Positions 49,792-58,835 of a DNA stretch of 64,000 nucleotides are shown piece by piece. The translations under genes were made by a program, and so were the position numbers. A model generated the notes under the pieces. The model had not been told where the DNA came from. It ran no database searches and saw nothing but the letters and a program-made list of their open reading frames with translations. Within the stretch, counting starts at the first letter, position 1. Each line of letters starts with the position of its first letter. Location: positions 159,940 to 223,939 of the forward strand of contig NZ_JAQTXI010000004.1 of NCBI RefSeq assembly GCF_028688855.1, written 5' to 3'. The stretch comes from Neomegalonema sp. GTDB lineage: Bacteria > Pseudomonadota > Alphaproteobacteria > Rhodobacterales > Rhodobacteraceae.

Positions 49792-51195
49792 TCAGGCGAG
49801 GACGGGCTCCGCCTTCTTCTTGTGGCGCCAGAAGGGTTCGCCCGCGTCGCCCGCCATGACGCAGCCGTAGGGCAGCACCTGGTCCACGATCTCCGCGAGG
49901 TCGTAGGCCTCGATGTGGCGGCGCAGCGAGCCGACGTCCTTGTAGGCGCTCGGCAGTTCGGAGAGGTCGATGGCGCCCGAGAAGAAACGCGCGTCGATTC
50001 CGCGCGTCTCCTCGGCGAAGACCTCCTCGGGCGCGCGGCCCTCCATCTTGCGCCGATGCGCCGTGCGCGAGAGGTTGCGCCCCGCTCCATGCGGCGAGAA
50101 GCCGAGGCCGTTCGGCGCGTTGCGGCCCCGCGCGATGAGGATCGGCTGCGCCATGTTGAGCGGAATCAGCGTCAGTTCGGTGGCGTCCTCGGCCCAGCCG
50201 TCGAAGGCCGGAGTCGCCCCCTTGGCGTGGGCGAAGAGCCCGTCGGAGCGGCGGAACACGAAGTTGTGTTCGTTCCAGAAGCGCCAGACCCGCTGCGCGC
50301 CGACCCGCGCCGCCGCGCGCTCATGGAGGATCTCGTGATTCGCCTTCGTCCAGGCGCGCAGGATCTGGAGCGCCTCCCAATAGGCGTCGCCTTCCCTGGT
50401 GTCGGGGGGAATCCAGGCGTTGACCGGCAGGGTCTCCGGCGAGAGCCGCTGACGATGACGCTCGGCGGCCTCCATGCCGCGCGCGAAGAGCCGGGCCCCC
50501 GGCCCGCGCGAGCCGTGATGCGTCACGAGGACCGTCTCGCCCGAGGAGGCCAGACGCCCCACATAGGCGAAGTGGTTCCCGTCGCCCTGCGTGCCGAAAT
50601 GCTCGGTCGCGATCCGGGTCTGATCCTTCAGGAAGGCGTTCTCCGCGAAGCGCGCGAGCAGGCCCGCTTCCGGCTGGATCTGGTCGCCGGGGGCGCGTCC
50701 GCCGGGCCCGAAATGGGTCACGGCCTGGATGGCCTCCAGCAGGGGCGCGGGATCGACCTCGCGGAAGATGGTCATCATCACCGAGCAGCAGACGTCCGCC
50801 GAATGCATGCCCGGATGGATCGCCTCCGAGAGGACCACCCCGCCCACCGGAATCGAGCCCTCGACGCCCGTGGGGCAGGCGTCCGGCATGACGGCCCCCG
50901 CCCGCACCATGGGCGTGCGCATCAGCGTCCTCATGGCGCGCTTCACGGCGGCGGCGTTCTCCTCCTCCTCCGGGGTGTCGGGGTAGAGGTTGACGTGGAA
51001 GGGAAGCTCTCCCGGCGCGCTCAGGGGGAGCGTCGACGGCAGGGGGGGCTGGAAGCTCAGGGCCAGAGCCAGCGCCTCCTCGAAGGAGGCCCCCCGCCCG
51101 AGCGCCGCATCGCCTGCGGCCAGCGCCGCCTTGAACCACGCGCCCGAACGCGCGCCCGCATCGATCAAATCCTGTCCGTTCAAGATTCTGGTCAT
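49792..51195 (-). CDS. rtcB: RNA-splicing ligase RtcB
   Basis: RtcB joins RNA 3'-phosphate or 2',3'-cyclic phosphate ends to 5'-OH ends in a GTP- and Mn-dependent reaction. The 467-residue protein shows the metal-site Cys in HSADVCCSVMM, GTQGDGNHFAYV, VTHHGSRGPG and SPHGAGRNLSR with the His that is guanylylated. Bacterial RtcB serves RNA repair after stress-induced cleavage. It lies downstream of rsr and three Y-RNA-like genes, with rtcR divergent beyond them, the same partners as in enterobacterial rsr-yrl-rtc loci. An rtcA gene is absent. Confidence 0.95.
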   Translation of the reverse strand: MTRILNGQDLIDAGARSGAWFKAALAAGDAALGRGASFEEALALALSFQPPLPSTLPLSAPGELPFHVNLYPDTPEEEENAAAVKRAMRTLMRTPMVRAGAVMPDACPTGVEGSIPVGGVVLSEAIHPGMHSADVCCSVMMTIFREVDPAPLLEAIQAVTHFGPGGRAPGDQIQPEAGLLARFAENAFLKDQTRIATEHFGTQGDGNHFAYVGRLASSGETVLVTHHGSRGPGARLFARGMEAAERHRQRLSPETLPVNAWIPPDTREGDAYWEALQILRAWTKANHEILHERAAARVGAQRVWRFWNEHNFVFRRSDGLFAHAKGATPAFDGWAEDATELTLIPLNMAQPILIARGRNAPNGLGFSPHGAGRNLSRTAHRRKMEGRAPEEVFAEETRGIDARFFSGAIDLSELPSAYKDVGSLRRHIEAYDLAEIVDQVLPYGCVMAGDAGEPFWRHKKKAEPVLA

Positions 51196-51624
51196 CTGAC
51201 GACGCCTTTCTCGATCTGCTCTTCGCTTGACGACGGAATGGGCCCTTGGCGGGCCTCATCGTGCTTGTCGGGAGGCCTTGCTTCGGAGAGGCGGATTCGT
51301 CAGGATGCGGAGCATGCCGGAGCGACGCGCATGAAGGTTGCGCGCGCCGTCGAGATCCTCCCTGCCGTCGAATCCGCTGTCTGGAAGCGGGCCGGGCTCG
51401 CGAGGGCGACGACCGCTCCCGCCGGACAGGCGGGAGGGAAGCGACTCCGCGATCAGGAAGGCGACGGTCCGGCGCCGCCTTGAACGTCCGGCGCCTCCTT
51501 CCGGGAGGGCGCCTGCTCGACCGCGAGTCAGACCCGGTCCGGGGTCTGGCGGCAAGCTCCGTGAATCATACCTCGAAAAGACGCCGGCCTCAATCACGAC
51601 CACGCGGGCCGGGCGGGGAATTCG
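51196..51624 (-). other. rtcB leader region
   Basis: About 430 bases separate the end of Y RNA 2 from the rtcB start. It holds a good sigma-70-like promoter (51565-51593), a seven-base hairpin CAGACCC/GGGTCTG at 51529-51548 and no credible coding frame. If the promoter is used, rtcB would have a leader of about 360 nucleotides. Confidence 0.5.
51565..51593 (-). promoter_or_regulatory. Sigma-70-like promoter upstream of rtcB
   Basis: On the minus strand TTGAGG (51593-51588) and TATGAT (51570-51565) are exactly 17 bases apart, the best housekeeping-type match I see in the window. It points at rtcB and lies about 30 bases downstream of Y RNA 2. Confidence 0.6.
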
Positions 51625-51783
51625 AGGCCGATCAGGGCCATGACGACGAGAGGAGACGAAACGCTACAACCTCCGCGCCACCAGACTGCGCCACGTCGCG
51701 AAGGTCGCGACGGCGGGATTCGAACCCGCGTCCTGAGGCTCCCATGGAGTTCCGTCGGCATTCGTCATGGCCCTGATCGGCCT
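51625..51783 (-). ncRNA. Y RNA-like gene 2 (YrlA type)
   Basis: The ends pair perfectly over 22 bases (51762-51783 with 51625-51646), a long stem suited to Ro60 binding, followed by the conserved GACGAATGCCG and GGAACT. Inside is a permuted tRNA-like module: T-arm with loop TTCGAAT (51713-51729), acceptor strand CGTCGCG (51712-51706), loop ACCTT, partner strand CGCGACG (51700-51694), then TG and a D-arm with GCGC stems and a GG-containing loop (51691-51675). A normal tRNA order (acceptor 5' strand first) is not possible because those strands do not pair. It lies between rsr and rtcB, as YrlA does in Salmonella. Confidence 0.78.
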
Positions 51784-51798
51784 GCTTCAACTGTCCGG

Positions 51799-51974
51799 GC
51801 GGCCCCTCGGGGTCGCGACGACAAGGGGGCGTGAAACGCTCCGCCCGAGGGCGGACCTGCTCTGCCGCTGAGCTACGGGCCCGCAAATGATGGACCCGAC
51901 GGGATTCGAACCCGCGACCTGGGGGTGAAAGCCTGTAGTTCCACGCAGCATTCGTCGCGCCCCGGAGGGGCCGC
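51799..51974 (-). ncRNA. Y RNA-like gene 1 (YrlA type)
   Basis: The terminal stem has three helical blocks: GCGACGA/TCGTCGC, CGGGG/CCCCG and GCGGCCCC-like/GGGGCCGC, separated by small bulges. Conserved GACGAATGCTG and GGAACT follow the 5' strand. The permuted tRNA-like module has a T-arm with loop TTCGAAT (51899-51915), acceptor strand CGGGTCC (51898-51892), a nine-base loop, partner GGGCCCG (51882-51876), TA and a canonical D-arm GCTC-AGCGGCA-GAGC (51873-51859). A stem CCGCCC/GGGCGG follows the D-arm. It is the middle copy of three. Confidence 0.78.
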
Positions 51975-52023
51975 AGGACGCCCGGCGGAGAATCGCCGGA
52001 AGTCCTCTTCAGGAAGAGCCGCA
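51975..52023 (-). other. Spacer hairpins between Y RNA 0 and Y RNA 1
   Basis: CTCTTC/GAAGAG and CCGGCG/CGCCGG hairpins lie between the two RNAs, the latter inside an outer GGAC/GTCC stem. They may mark processing sites for release of single RNAs from a common transcript. Confidence 0.4.
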
Positions 52024-52177
52024 GCCGGTCCGGGGCGCGGCGACGAAAGAAGATGAAGCGCGCCCGCCCTGCGCCACAGGGCCGTCGCGGGGCGGTCCCT
52101 CCGTCGGAACGGCGGAACCCGCGATGGGATCGGAAGACGATGGAGCTCCATCGGCATTCGCCGCGCTCCGGACCGGC
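52024..52177 (-). ncRNA. Y RNA-like gene 0, with degenerate T-arm
   Basis: This copy is next to rsr. Its ends pair in two blocks: GCGCGGCGA/TCGCCGCGC and GCCGGTCCGG/CCGGACCGGC, with one mismatch between them; wobble pairs can extend it to 52019-52182. The 5' arm has GGCGAATGCCG as in the other copies and the 3' half keeps a D-arm GCGC-AGGGCGG-GCGC. The T-arm position reads GCGGGTTCCGCC, which no longer forms a TTCGAAT loop, and the acceptor hairpin is imperfect. It could be a specialised or decaying copy. It starts about 50 bases past the rsr stop. Confidence 0.62.
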
Positions 52178-52229
52178 CGCAGGGCCTTCGGGGATTCCCC
52201 CGGCGGATTCCAGTCCGCCGGGAGATCCT

Positions 52230-53798
52230 TCACAGGACCACCTCCTCGATCCGCGCAACCCAGTGGTCCGCGTCCTCGGAGCGGGCGAAGCTCGCGATCA
52301 CGTCGAAGACCTGATCCGAGAAGCCCCCCAGATTCAGAACGTCGGGCGCGTTCTTCATCTGGGTCGTGGCCGAGGGCTGGAGGTCGAGGCAGACCATCTT
52401 CGCCTCCGGATTGATCTTCTTCAGCTTGCTCCAGATCTCCATGGCGGCGGTCGGGAAGGGACCGGAACGCCCGTTGATCCAGGATTCGTTGTCCGACACG
52501 AAGATCAGCAGATCGAACTGCGCCTTGCGTTTCAGCAGCTCCTCCATGGGCGCGGCCATGTTGGTGCCGCCGCCCCCGTAGGAGGCCAGACGCTTCGCCG
52601 TCTCGAAGATCCGCGCCTCGGCGCCGAAATCCACCGCGTGGACCCGATGGTCGAAGGGCAGGACCAGAGTCCCCGGATTCGCCCGCAGGAAGGCCGCCGT
52701 CATCAGGCCCGCCACATCCACGCAGCGCGTGGCTGTGGTCGCGCCCTTGCGATGGCCCGTCACGGGAGACCCCATCGAGCCCGAGACGTCGGGCGCCACC
52801 ACGATCCGCCCGTCGAAGCGCAGGACGTTCTTCAGCGAGACGTCCAGCGCCGCGTCCAGAGCCTTCCGGATCTCCGGAGGAACCTGAGCCGACAGGTTGT
52901 CGAGGGTCGTCATCAGCTGATAGGGCATCAGACGCGCCCGACGGATCTCCTCGCGGTCGGAGAGGCGGCCCGCGATCATCCTCGTGAAGCCCTGCTCGTG
53001 GAACATGCCGATGCGGGCGAAGGCGTTCAGGTTCTGACGCAGCATCTGCCATCCGGCCTTCCGGGCGATCTCCCGCCAGTGCGCCTTGCCCAGAGGCAGG
53101 GAGGTCAGCATCTGGAAGGGAACCTCGGGGACCGGCCCGGACATGTCGCGCTTGAAGGCCTCGAAATCCTGCACGACCTGAGGCAGGGCCCCGAAATCGT
53201 AGGGACGTCCGATGAGCCAGCCGTAAAGCGCGGCGCGCTCGGGAGTCTGCGGCCTGGGATGGACCATCTTGACCACGTCGGCCAGAGAAGGATCCGCCCC
53301 CACCGCAGCCCGCAGGATCTCGACGGGCGAAGCCGCGTCGATCCAGTCGCGCACCAGCCGCTTGGGCCGGGAGCCCAGAGAAGACCGCCCCGTCTGGCCC
53401 GAACGCATGATCTGCACGAAGTTGCGCAGCATCCTGCCGTTGCGGACCACCCGGCCGAAGGCCTTCCCGAAGAGCTCGCCGCTCTGCGGATCGCCCTTCT
53501 GCGAGAGGACCGCCAGCAGAAGCGCGGGCATGTCCTTCATGTTCCCGCGCTCGAAGGCGTAGACCGCCGTCTTGGCGAGGAACTCCGCATCCGCCGCATG
53601 AGCGAGGGCGAGGGTGGCCTTCATCTGGGCTTCGGCGTCGGCGTAAAAGCCGCTCGCCAGAGTCCCGGTGGCGGCGTATTGCGCCAGAGCCTGACGGGAG
53701 GTCAGGGCGTAGGCGCGGCCTCCAGCCTCGTTCACGGCGTCGGCCTGAGGGAGGGCCTTGCGCTTCGCCATGCTGGCGAACAGGGATTTCAGAGCCAT
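52230..53798 (-). CDS. rsr: Ro60-like TROVE/vWA protein (Rsr)
   Basis: Rsr is the bacterial Ro60 homologue, a ring protein that binds Y RNA on its outer face and misfolded RNA ends in the centre. The 522-residue protein has an alpha-helical-repeat TROVE domain (about residues 20-330) and a C-terminal von Willebrand A-like domain with the metal site DVSGSMGS near 338 and FVSDNESW. AAGGAGG precedes the ATG by five bases, and a sigma-54-like element lies 50 bases upstream. It is first in the transcription unit followed by three Y-RNA-like genes and rtcB, and divergent from rtcR. Confidence 0.93.
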   Translation of the reverse strand: MALKSLFASMAKRKALPQADAVNEAGGRAYALTSRQALAQYAATGTLASGFYADAEAQMKATLALAHAADAEFLAKTAVYAFERGNMKDMPALLLAVLSQKGDPQSGELFGKAFGRVVRNGRMLRNFVQIMRSGQTGRSSLGSRPKRLVRDWIDAASPVEILRAAVGADPSLADVVKMVHPRPQTPERAALYGWLIGRPYDFGALPQVVQDFEAFKRDMSGPVPEVPFQMLTSLPLGKAHWREIARKAGWQMLRQNLNAFARIGMFHEQGFTRMIAGRLSDREEIRRARLMPYQLMTTLDNLSAQVPPEIRKALDAALDVSLKNVLRFDGRIVVAPDVSGSMGSPVTGHRKGATTATRCVDVAGLMTAAFLRANPGTLVLPFDHRVHAVDFGAEARIFETAKRLASYGGGGTNMAAPMEELLKRKAQFDLLIFVSDNESWINGRSGPFPTAAMEIWSKLKKINPEAKMVCLDLQPSATTQMKNAPDVLNLGGFSDQVFDVIASFARSEDADHWVARIEEVVL

Positions 53799-53847
53799 CT
53801 CGTCCTCCTTTCAAACCGGGCTGACCGCCTGGAATGCGAGGGATGTT

Positions 53848-53862
53848 TCAAGTTCGGCGCCA
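53848..53862 (-). promoter_or_regulatory. Sigma-54-like promoter of rsr
   Basis: On the minus strand TGGC and TTGA are separated by seven bases (consensus TGGCAC-N5-TTGC). Only the last C of the -12 box differs. It would start transcription about 40 bases before the rsr ATG. RtcR, an AAA+ activator of sigma-54, is encoded next to it. Confidence 0.6.
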
Positions 53863-53963
53863 GATGGGTCCAGGCCCCCGGATTCCGGAACGATCTTTCT
53901 TCCAGCGATCTGAATTTCATGAGGAATAAATCTTCATGCGCCTTCGGGACGGTCGGGCGGCGC

Positions 53964-53993
53964 TTGACTCTCCGGCCTGATTTCCGATAGAAA
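53964..53993 (+). promoter_or_regulatory. Possible sigma-70 promoter of rtcR
   Basis: TTGACT and TAGAAA are 18 bases apart, about 30 bases before the rtcR ATG. A loose dyad CTTAT-N8-ATAAG (54004-54021) sits between it and the start. Confidence 0.4.
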
Positions 53994-54023
53994 CATATCC
54001 TGACTTATAAATCCGGATAAGCC

Positions 54024-55640
54024 ATGCGCCGCCGCGTCGCCTTCTCGATCCTCGGGACCACCCTCGACGCCTGGAAGAATCTCCCCTCGCGCTGGGGACG
54101 CTGGCGCCCGACCCTCGCGCTCTGTCGTCAGCCGGGGCTGCGCGTCGACCGTCTGGAGCTGATCCATCATGCGCGTCATCAGCCTCTGGCCGATCTGGTG
54201 AGGCAGGATCTCGCGGAGGTCGCGCCCGGAACCGAGGTCCGCCCCCATCTCGTCGAGCTCAGGGATCCGTGGGATTTCAGCGAGGTCTACGTCGCGCTGC
54301 GCGATTTCGCCCAGGGCTATCCCTTCGATCCGGAGGCCGAGGACTATCTCGTCAACATCACCACCGGCACCCATGTCGCCCAGATCTGCTGGTTCCTGCT
54401 GACCGAAGCCCGCATGATTCCGGGACGGCTGATCCAGCTTTCCCCCACCCCCGGCGCGCCGCCCGAGGACATCCCCATCGGGCGCCACGCCATCATCGAC
54501 CTCGACCTCTCGCGCTACGACGCCCTCGCGACGCGATTCGCCGCCGAACGCGAAACCGCGACCTCCTTCCTGAAATCGGGGATCGCCACGCGCAATCCCG
54601 ACTTCAACGCCCTGATCGACCAGATCGAGAAGGTGGCGATCCGCTCGCGGGCGCCGGTGCTGCTGACCGGGCCGACCGGCGCCGGGAAATCGCAGCTCGC
54701 GCGCAGGATCTACGAGCTCAAACGCGCGCAGAGGCAGGTCTCGGGCGCCTTCGTCGAGGTGAATTGCGCCACGCTCCGGGGCGATCAGGCCATGTCGACG
54801 CTCTTCGGCCATGCGCGCGGGGCCTTCACCGGCGCTCAGAACGCCCGCGCCGGACTCATGAAGGCCGCCGACAAGGGGCTGCTCTTCCTCGACGAGATCG
54901 GAGAACTGGGGCTCGACGAACAGGCCATGTGTCTGCGCGCCGTCGAGGAGAAGCGTTTCCGGCCCATGGGCGCTGATCAGGACGCCGAATCCGATTTTCA
55001 ATTGCTCGCCGGGACCAACCGCGACCTCGCCGAAGAGGTGCGGGCGGGGCGCTTTCGCGAAGACCTCCTGGCGCGGCTGGATCTCTGGAGCTTCCGCCTG
55101 CCCCCCCTGCGCGAGCGGCGGGAGGATCTCGAACCCAATCTCGATTTCGAATTGCGCCGCTTCCATGAGCGCGAAGGGCTCAAGGCGGGCTTCAACGCCG
55201 AGGCCCGGCGGCTCTATCTGGAGTTCGCCGCCTCGCCGGAAGCGCTCTGGAGCGCCAATTTCCGCGATCTCTCGGCCTCGGTGACGCGCATGGCCACCCT
55301 CGCCCATCGCGGCCGCATCGACGTCGAGACCGTGCGCGGCGAAATCGGAACCCTGAAACGCCGATGGCGCGCCGAAGCGCCCTCGGGCCCGGAGGCCCTG
55401 CTGAGGCCCCTGCTCGGGCCCGAAAGGCTGGAGGAGATCGACCTCTTCGACCGCGCCCAACTGGCGGCGGTGGTCGAGGTCTGCCGCGCCAGCCCCTCGG
55501 CCAGCGCGGCGGGGCGCAGGCTCTTCGCGGCCTCGCGGCGAGCCAGGGCCAGCGTCAACGACGCCGACCGTCTGCGCAAATATCTCCAGCGCTTCGAGCT
55601 GAGCTTCGAAGCGCTGAAGAGCGAGGAGCTCAGTCCCTGA
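54024..55640 (+). CDS. rtcR: Sigma-54-dependent activator RtcR
   Basis: RtcR controls the RNA repair operon. The 538-residue protein has an N-terminal CARF domain (RRRVAFSILGTTLDAWK, and YLVNITTGTHVAQICW near residue 110), thought to sense a nucleotide or RNA-end ligand, an AAA+ domain with Walker A GPTGAGKS, an intact GAFTGA (ARGAFTGAQNAR) and Walker B LLFLDEIGEL, and a C-terminal DNA-binding region (SASAAGRRLFAASRRARASVNDADRL). It is divergent from rsr across 225 bases. Its 3' end overlaps hflX by 11 bases. Its CARF domain is no evidence of CRISPR. Confidence 0.95.
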   Translation: MRRRVAFSILGTTLDAWKNLPSRWGRWRPTLALCRQPGLRVDRLELIHHARHQPLADLVRQDLAEVAPGTEVRPHLVELRDPWDFSEVYVALRDFAQGYPFDPEAEDYLVNITTGTHVAQICWFLLTEARMIPGRLIQLSPTPGAPPEDIPIGRHAIIDLDLSRYDALATRFAAERETATSFLKSGIATRNPDFNALIDQIEKVAIRSRAPVLLTGPTGAGKSQLARRIYELKRAQRQVSGAFVEVNCATLRGDQAMSTLFGHARGAFTGAQNARAGLMKAADKGLLFLDEIGELGLDEQAMCLRAVEEKRFRPMGADQDAESDFQLLAGTNRDLAEEVRAGRFREDLLARLDLWSFRLPPLRERREDLEPNLDFELRRFHEREGLKAGFNAEARRLYLEFAASPEALWSANFRDLSASVTRMATLAHRGRIDVETVRGEIGTLKRRWRAEAPSGPEALLRPLLGPERLEEIDLFDRAQLAAVVEVCRASPSASAAGRRLFAASRRARASVNDADRLRKYLQRFELSFEALKSEELSP

Positions 55641-56925
55641 TGCGCTCGGCGTAGAGCTTGCGCAGGCGACCTTCCTCGGATTCGGTCATCAGCGCCGTGA
55701 TGCGGATGGCGCCGTCCTCCTCATCCTTGCGCGAGGCCACCAGGCCCTGACGATAAAGCCAGGCGAGGGCGTCGCCGCCTTCGGGCGCCAGAACCAGCGA
55801 GACTTCGCGGGCGTCGCGGGTCAGGGCGCCTTCGACCACATCCAGCAGGGCGGGCAGGTTCTCGCCCGTCTGCGCCGAGACCGCCACCGCGTCCGGACGG
55901 CGCGACGCCGCGTTGAGCCAGGCCTCGCGCTCTTCGGGGTCGAGGGCGTCGATCTTGTTCAGCGCCTCGACGGCGCCGTGGATCTTCGATTCCTCGACGC
56001 CCAGATCCTTGAGCACGCTCAGGACGTCGGCCTTCTGGGCCTCGTGGTCGGGATTGGAGACGTCCCGCACATGGATCAGAAGATCCGCCTCCAGCACCTC
56101 CTCCAGCGTGGCGCGGAAGGCCGCGACCAGCATGGTCGGCAGATCGGAGATGAAGCCCACCGTATCCGAGAGAATCACCGGGCGCCCCGAAGGCGTCTCG
56201 ATGAGCCGCATGGTCGGATCCAGCGTCGCGAAGAGCATGTCCTTGGCCATGACCTCGGCGGTCGAGAGCCGGTTGAACAGCGTCGACTTGCCCGCGTTGG
56301 TGTAGCCCACCAGAGCCACGATGGGATAAGGCACCTTGCGCCGCGCCGAGCGGTGAAGCTCGCGGGTGCGGGCGACCTTCTCCAGATCGGCCTTGAGACG
56401 GATCACCCGCTCGTCGATCATGCGCCGGTCGGCTTCGAGCTGGGTCTCGCCGGGACCGCCGAGGAAGCCGAAGCCGCCGCGCTGACGCTCCAGATGGGTC
56501 CAGGTGCGCACCAGACGGCTGCGCTGATAGGTCAGATGCGCCAGCTCCACCTGAAGCACGCCCTCGCGGGTGCGGGCGCGCTCGCCGAAGATCTCGAGGA
56601 TCAGGCCGGTGCGGTCGAGAAGCTTGAGGCCCCATTCCTTTTCGAGATTGCGCTGCTGGACGGGGCTCAGAGGCCCGTCCACCACCACGAGGCTGATCTC
56701 CTCGGTCTTGAAGAAGGTCTTGAGGGTCTCGATCTTGCCCGAGCCGAAGAGCAGGCCGGGCCGCGGATTGGGCAGAGGAACGATCTCTCCGCCGACCAGA
56801 TCCAGCGCGCCGAGCGCCCGCGCGAGGCTCAGGGCCTCGGAGAGACGGGCTTTCGAATCACGGGAAGGACCCTCGCCGTCGGCGCGACGGCGAAGGTCGG
56901 GATGCAGAACGTAAGCTCGGGTCAA
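55630..56925 (-). CDS. hflX: Ribosome-associated GTPase HflX
   Basis: HflX splits stalled ribosomes after stress. The 431-residue protein has the N-terminal HflX domain (QVELAHLTYQRSRLVRTW, GGFGFLGGPGETQLEADRR) and a G domain with GYTNAGKSTLFN, DTVGFISDLP and NKID. It appears to start at TTG 56925 (after AAAGGCGG), because no in-frame ATG is near. It follows hfq in the conserved hfq-hflX order and is convergent with rtcR. Confidence 0.94.
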   Translation of the reverse strand: MTRAYVLHPDLRRRADGEGPSRDSKARLSEALSLARALGALDLVGGEIVPLPNPRPGLLFGSGKIETLKTFFKTEEISLVVVDGPLSPVQQRNLEKEWGLKLLDRTGLILEIFGERARTREGVLQVELAHLTYQRSRLVRTWTHLERQRGGFGFLGGPGETQLEADRRMIDERVIRLKADLEKVARTRELHRSARRKVPYPIVALVGYTNAGKSTLFNRLSTAEVMAKDMLFATLDPTMRLIETPSGRPVILSDTVGFISDLPTMLVAAFRATLEEVLEADLLIHVRDVSNPDHEAQKADVLSVLKDLGVEESKIHGAVEALNKIDALDPEEREAWLNAASRRPDAVAVSAQTGENLPALLDVVEGALTRDAREVSLVLAPEGGDALAWLYRQGLVASRKDEEDGAIRITALMTESEEGRLRKLYAERIRD

Positions 56926-56977
56926 ACAGGCCGCCTTTGGCTGAGGTTCAAGCGGCGCGAAGGCCCGTCCGCGAGGG

Positions 56978-57223
56978 TCAGCTCGCGGCGGCCTCGTCGC
57001 CGTCGTAGAGATTGATCGGCTGCGCGGGCATCACGGTCGAGATCGCATGCTTGTAGACGAGTTGAGACTGGCCGTCGCGGCGCAGCAGCACGCAGAAATT
57101 GTCGAACCAGGTGATGACCCCTTGCAGCTTCACGCCGTTGACGAGGAAAATCGTCACGGCGATCTTGTTCTTGCGGACATGGTTCAGGAAGACATCCTGA
57201 AGATTTTGTTTTTCGGCCGCCAT
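56978..57223 (-). CDS. hfq: RNA chaperone Hfq
   Basis: Hfq helps small RNAs pair with mRNAs. The 81-residue protein has the Sm1 region [32 protein letters not shown] and Sm2 segment [15 protein letters not shown] lies seven bases before the ATG at 57223; a longer frame adds 18 residues not found in Hfq. A hairpin in the upstream spacer (57278-57300) may separate it from ntrX. Confidence 0.97.
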   Translation of the reverse strand: MAAEKQNLQDVFLNHVRKNKIAVTIFLVNGVKLQGVITWFDNFCVLLRRDGQSQLVYKHAISTVMPAQPINLYDGDEAAAS

Positions 57224-57277
57224 ATGTGCGCCCCCTGTTCGGGTTTCATTGTTTTTGAGCGCCAGAGGCGCCGACAA

Positions 57278-57300
57278 GCCGCCTCCCCCTTGAAGGCGGC
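57278..57300 (-). terminator. Hairpin between ntrX and hfq
   Basis: GCCGCCT and AGGCGGC close a nine-base loop 75 bases past the ntrX stop, followed by TTGTCGG. It may be a weak terminator or attenuator in front of hfq. Confidence 0.4.
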
Positions 57301-57374
57301 GCGCCGAGGCTACAGGAGCCCTCGCAAGCGCGAAAAGCGAATTCCGGTCTTTCTTAACAAATTCATGGGGAGTG

Positions 57375-58781
<1,407 letters not shown>

Positions 58782-58835
58782 GGCTCACCTCTTCTGCGGC
58801 CCGCGCGGGCGGGCCTGATGGGGTCTTTCGATCCG

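Noticed and set aside
51694..51915. Two apparent tRNA T-arms and D-arms suggesting ordinary tRNA genes
   Set aside because: In normal order the acceptor strands do not pair and the distance between D- and T-arm is far too long. The acceptor strands pair only in permuted order, inside units with paired ends.
54024..55640. CARF domain as a sign of a CRISPR system
   Set aside because: It belongs to RtcR. There are no repeat arrays or cas genes in the window.
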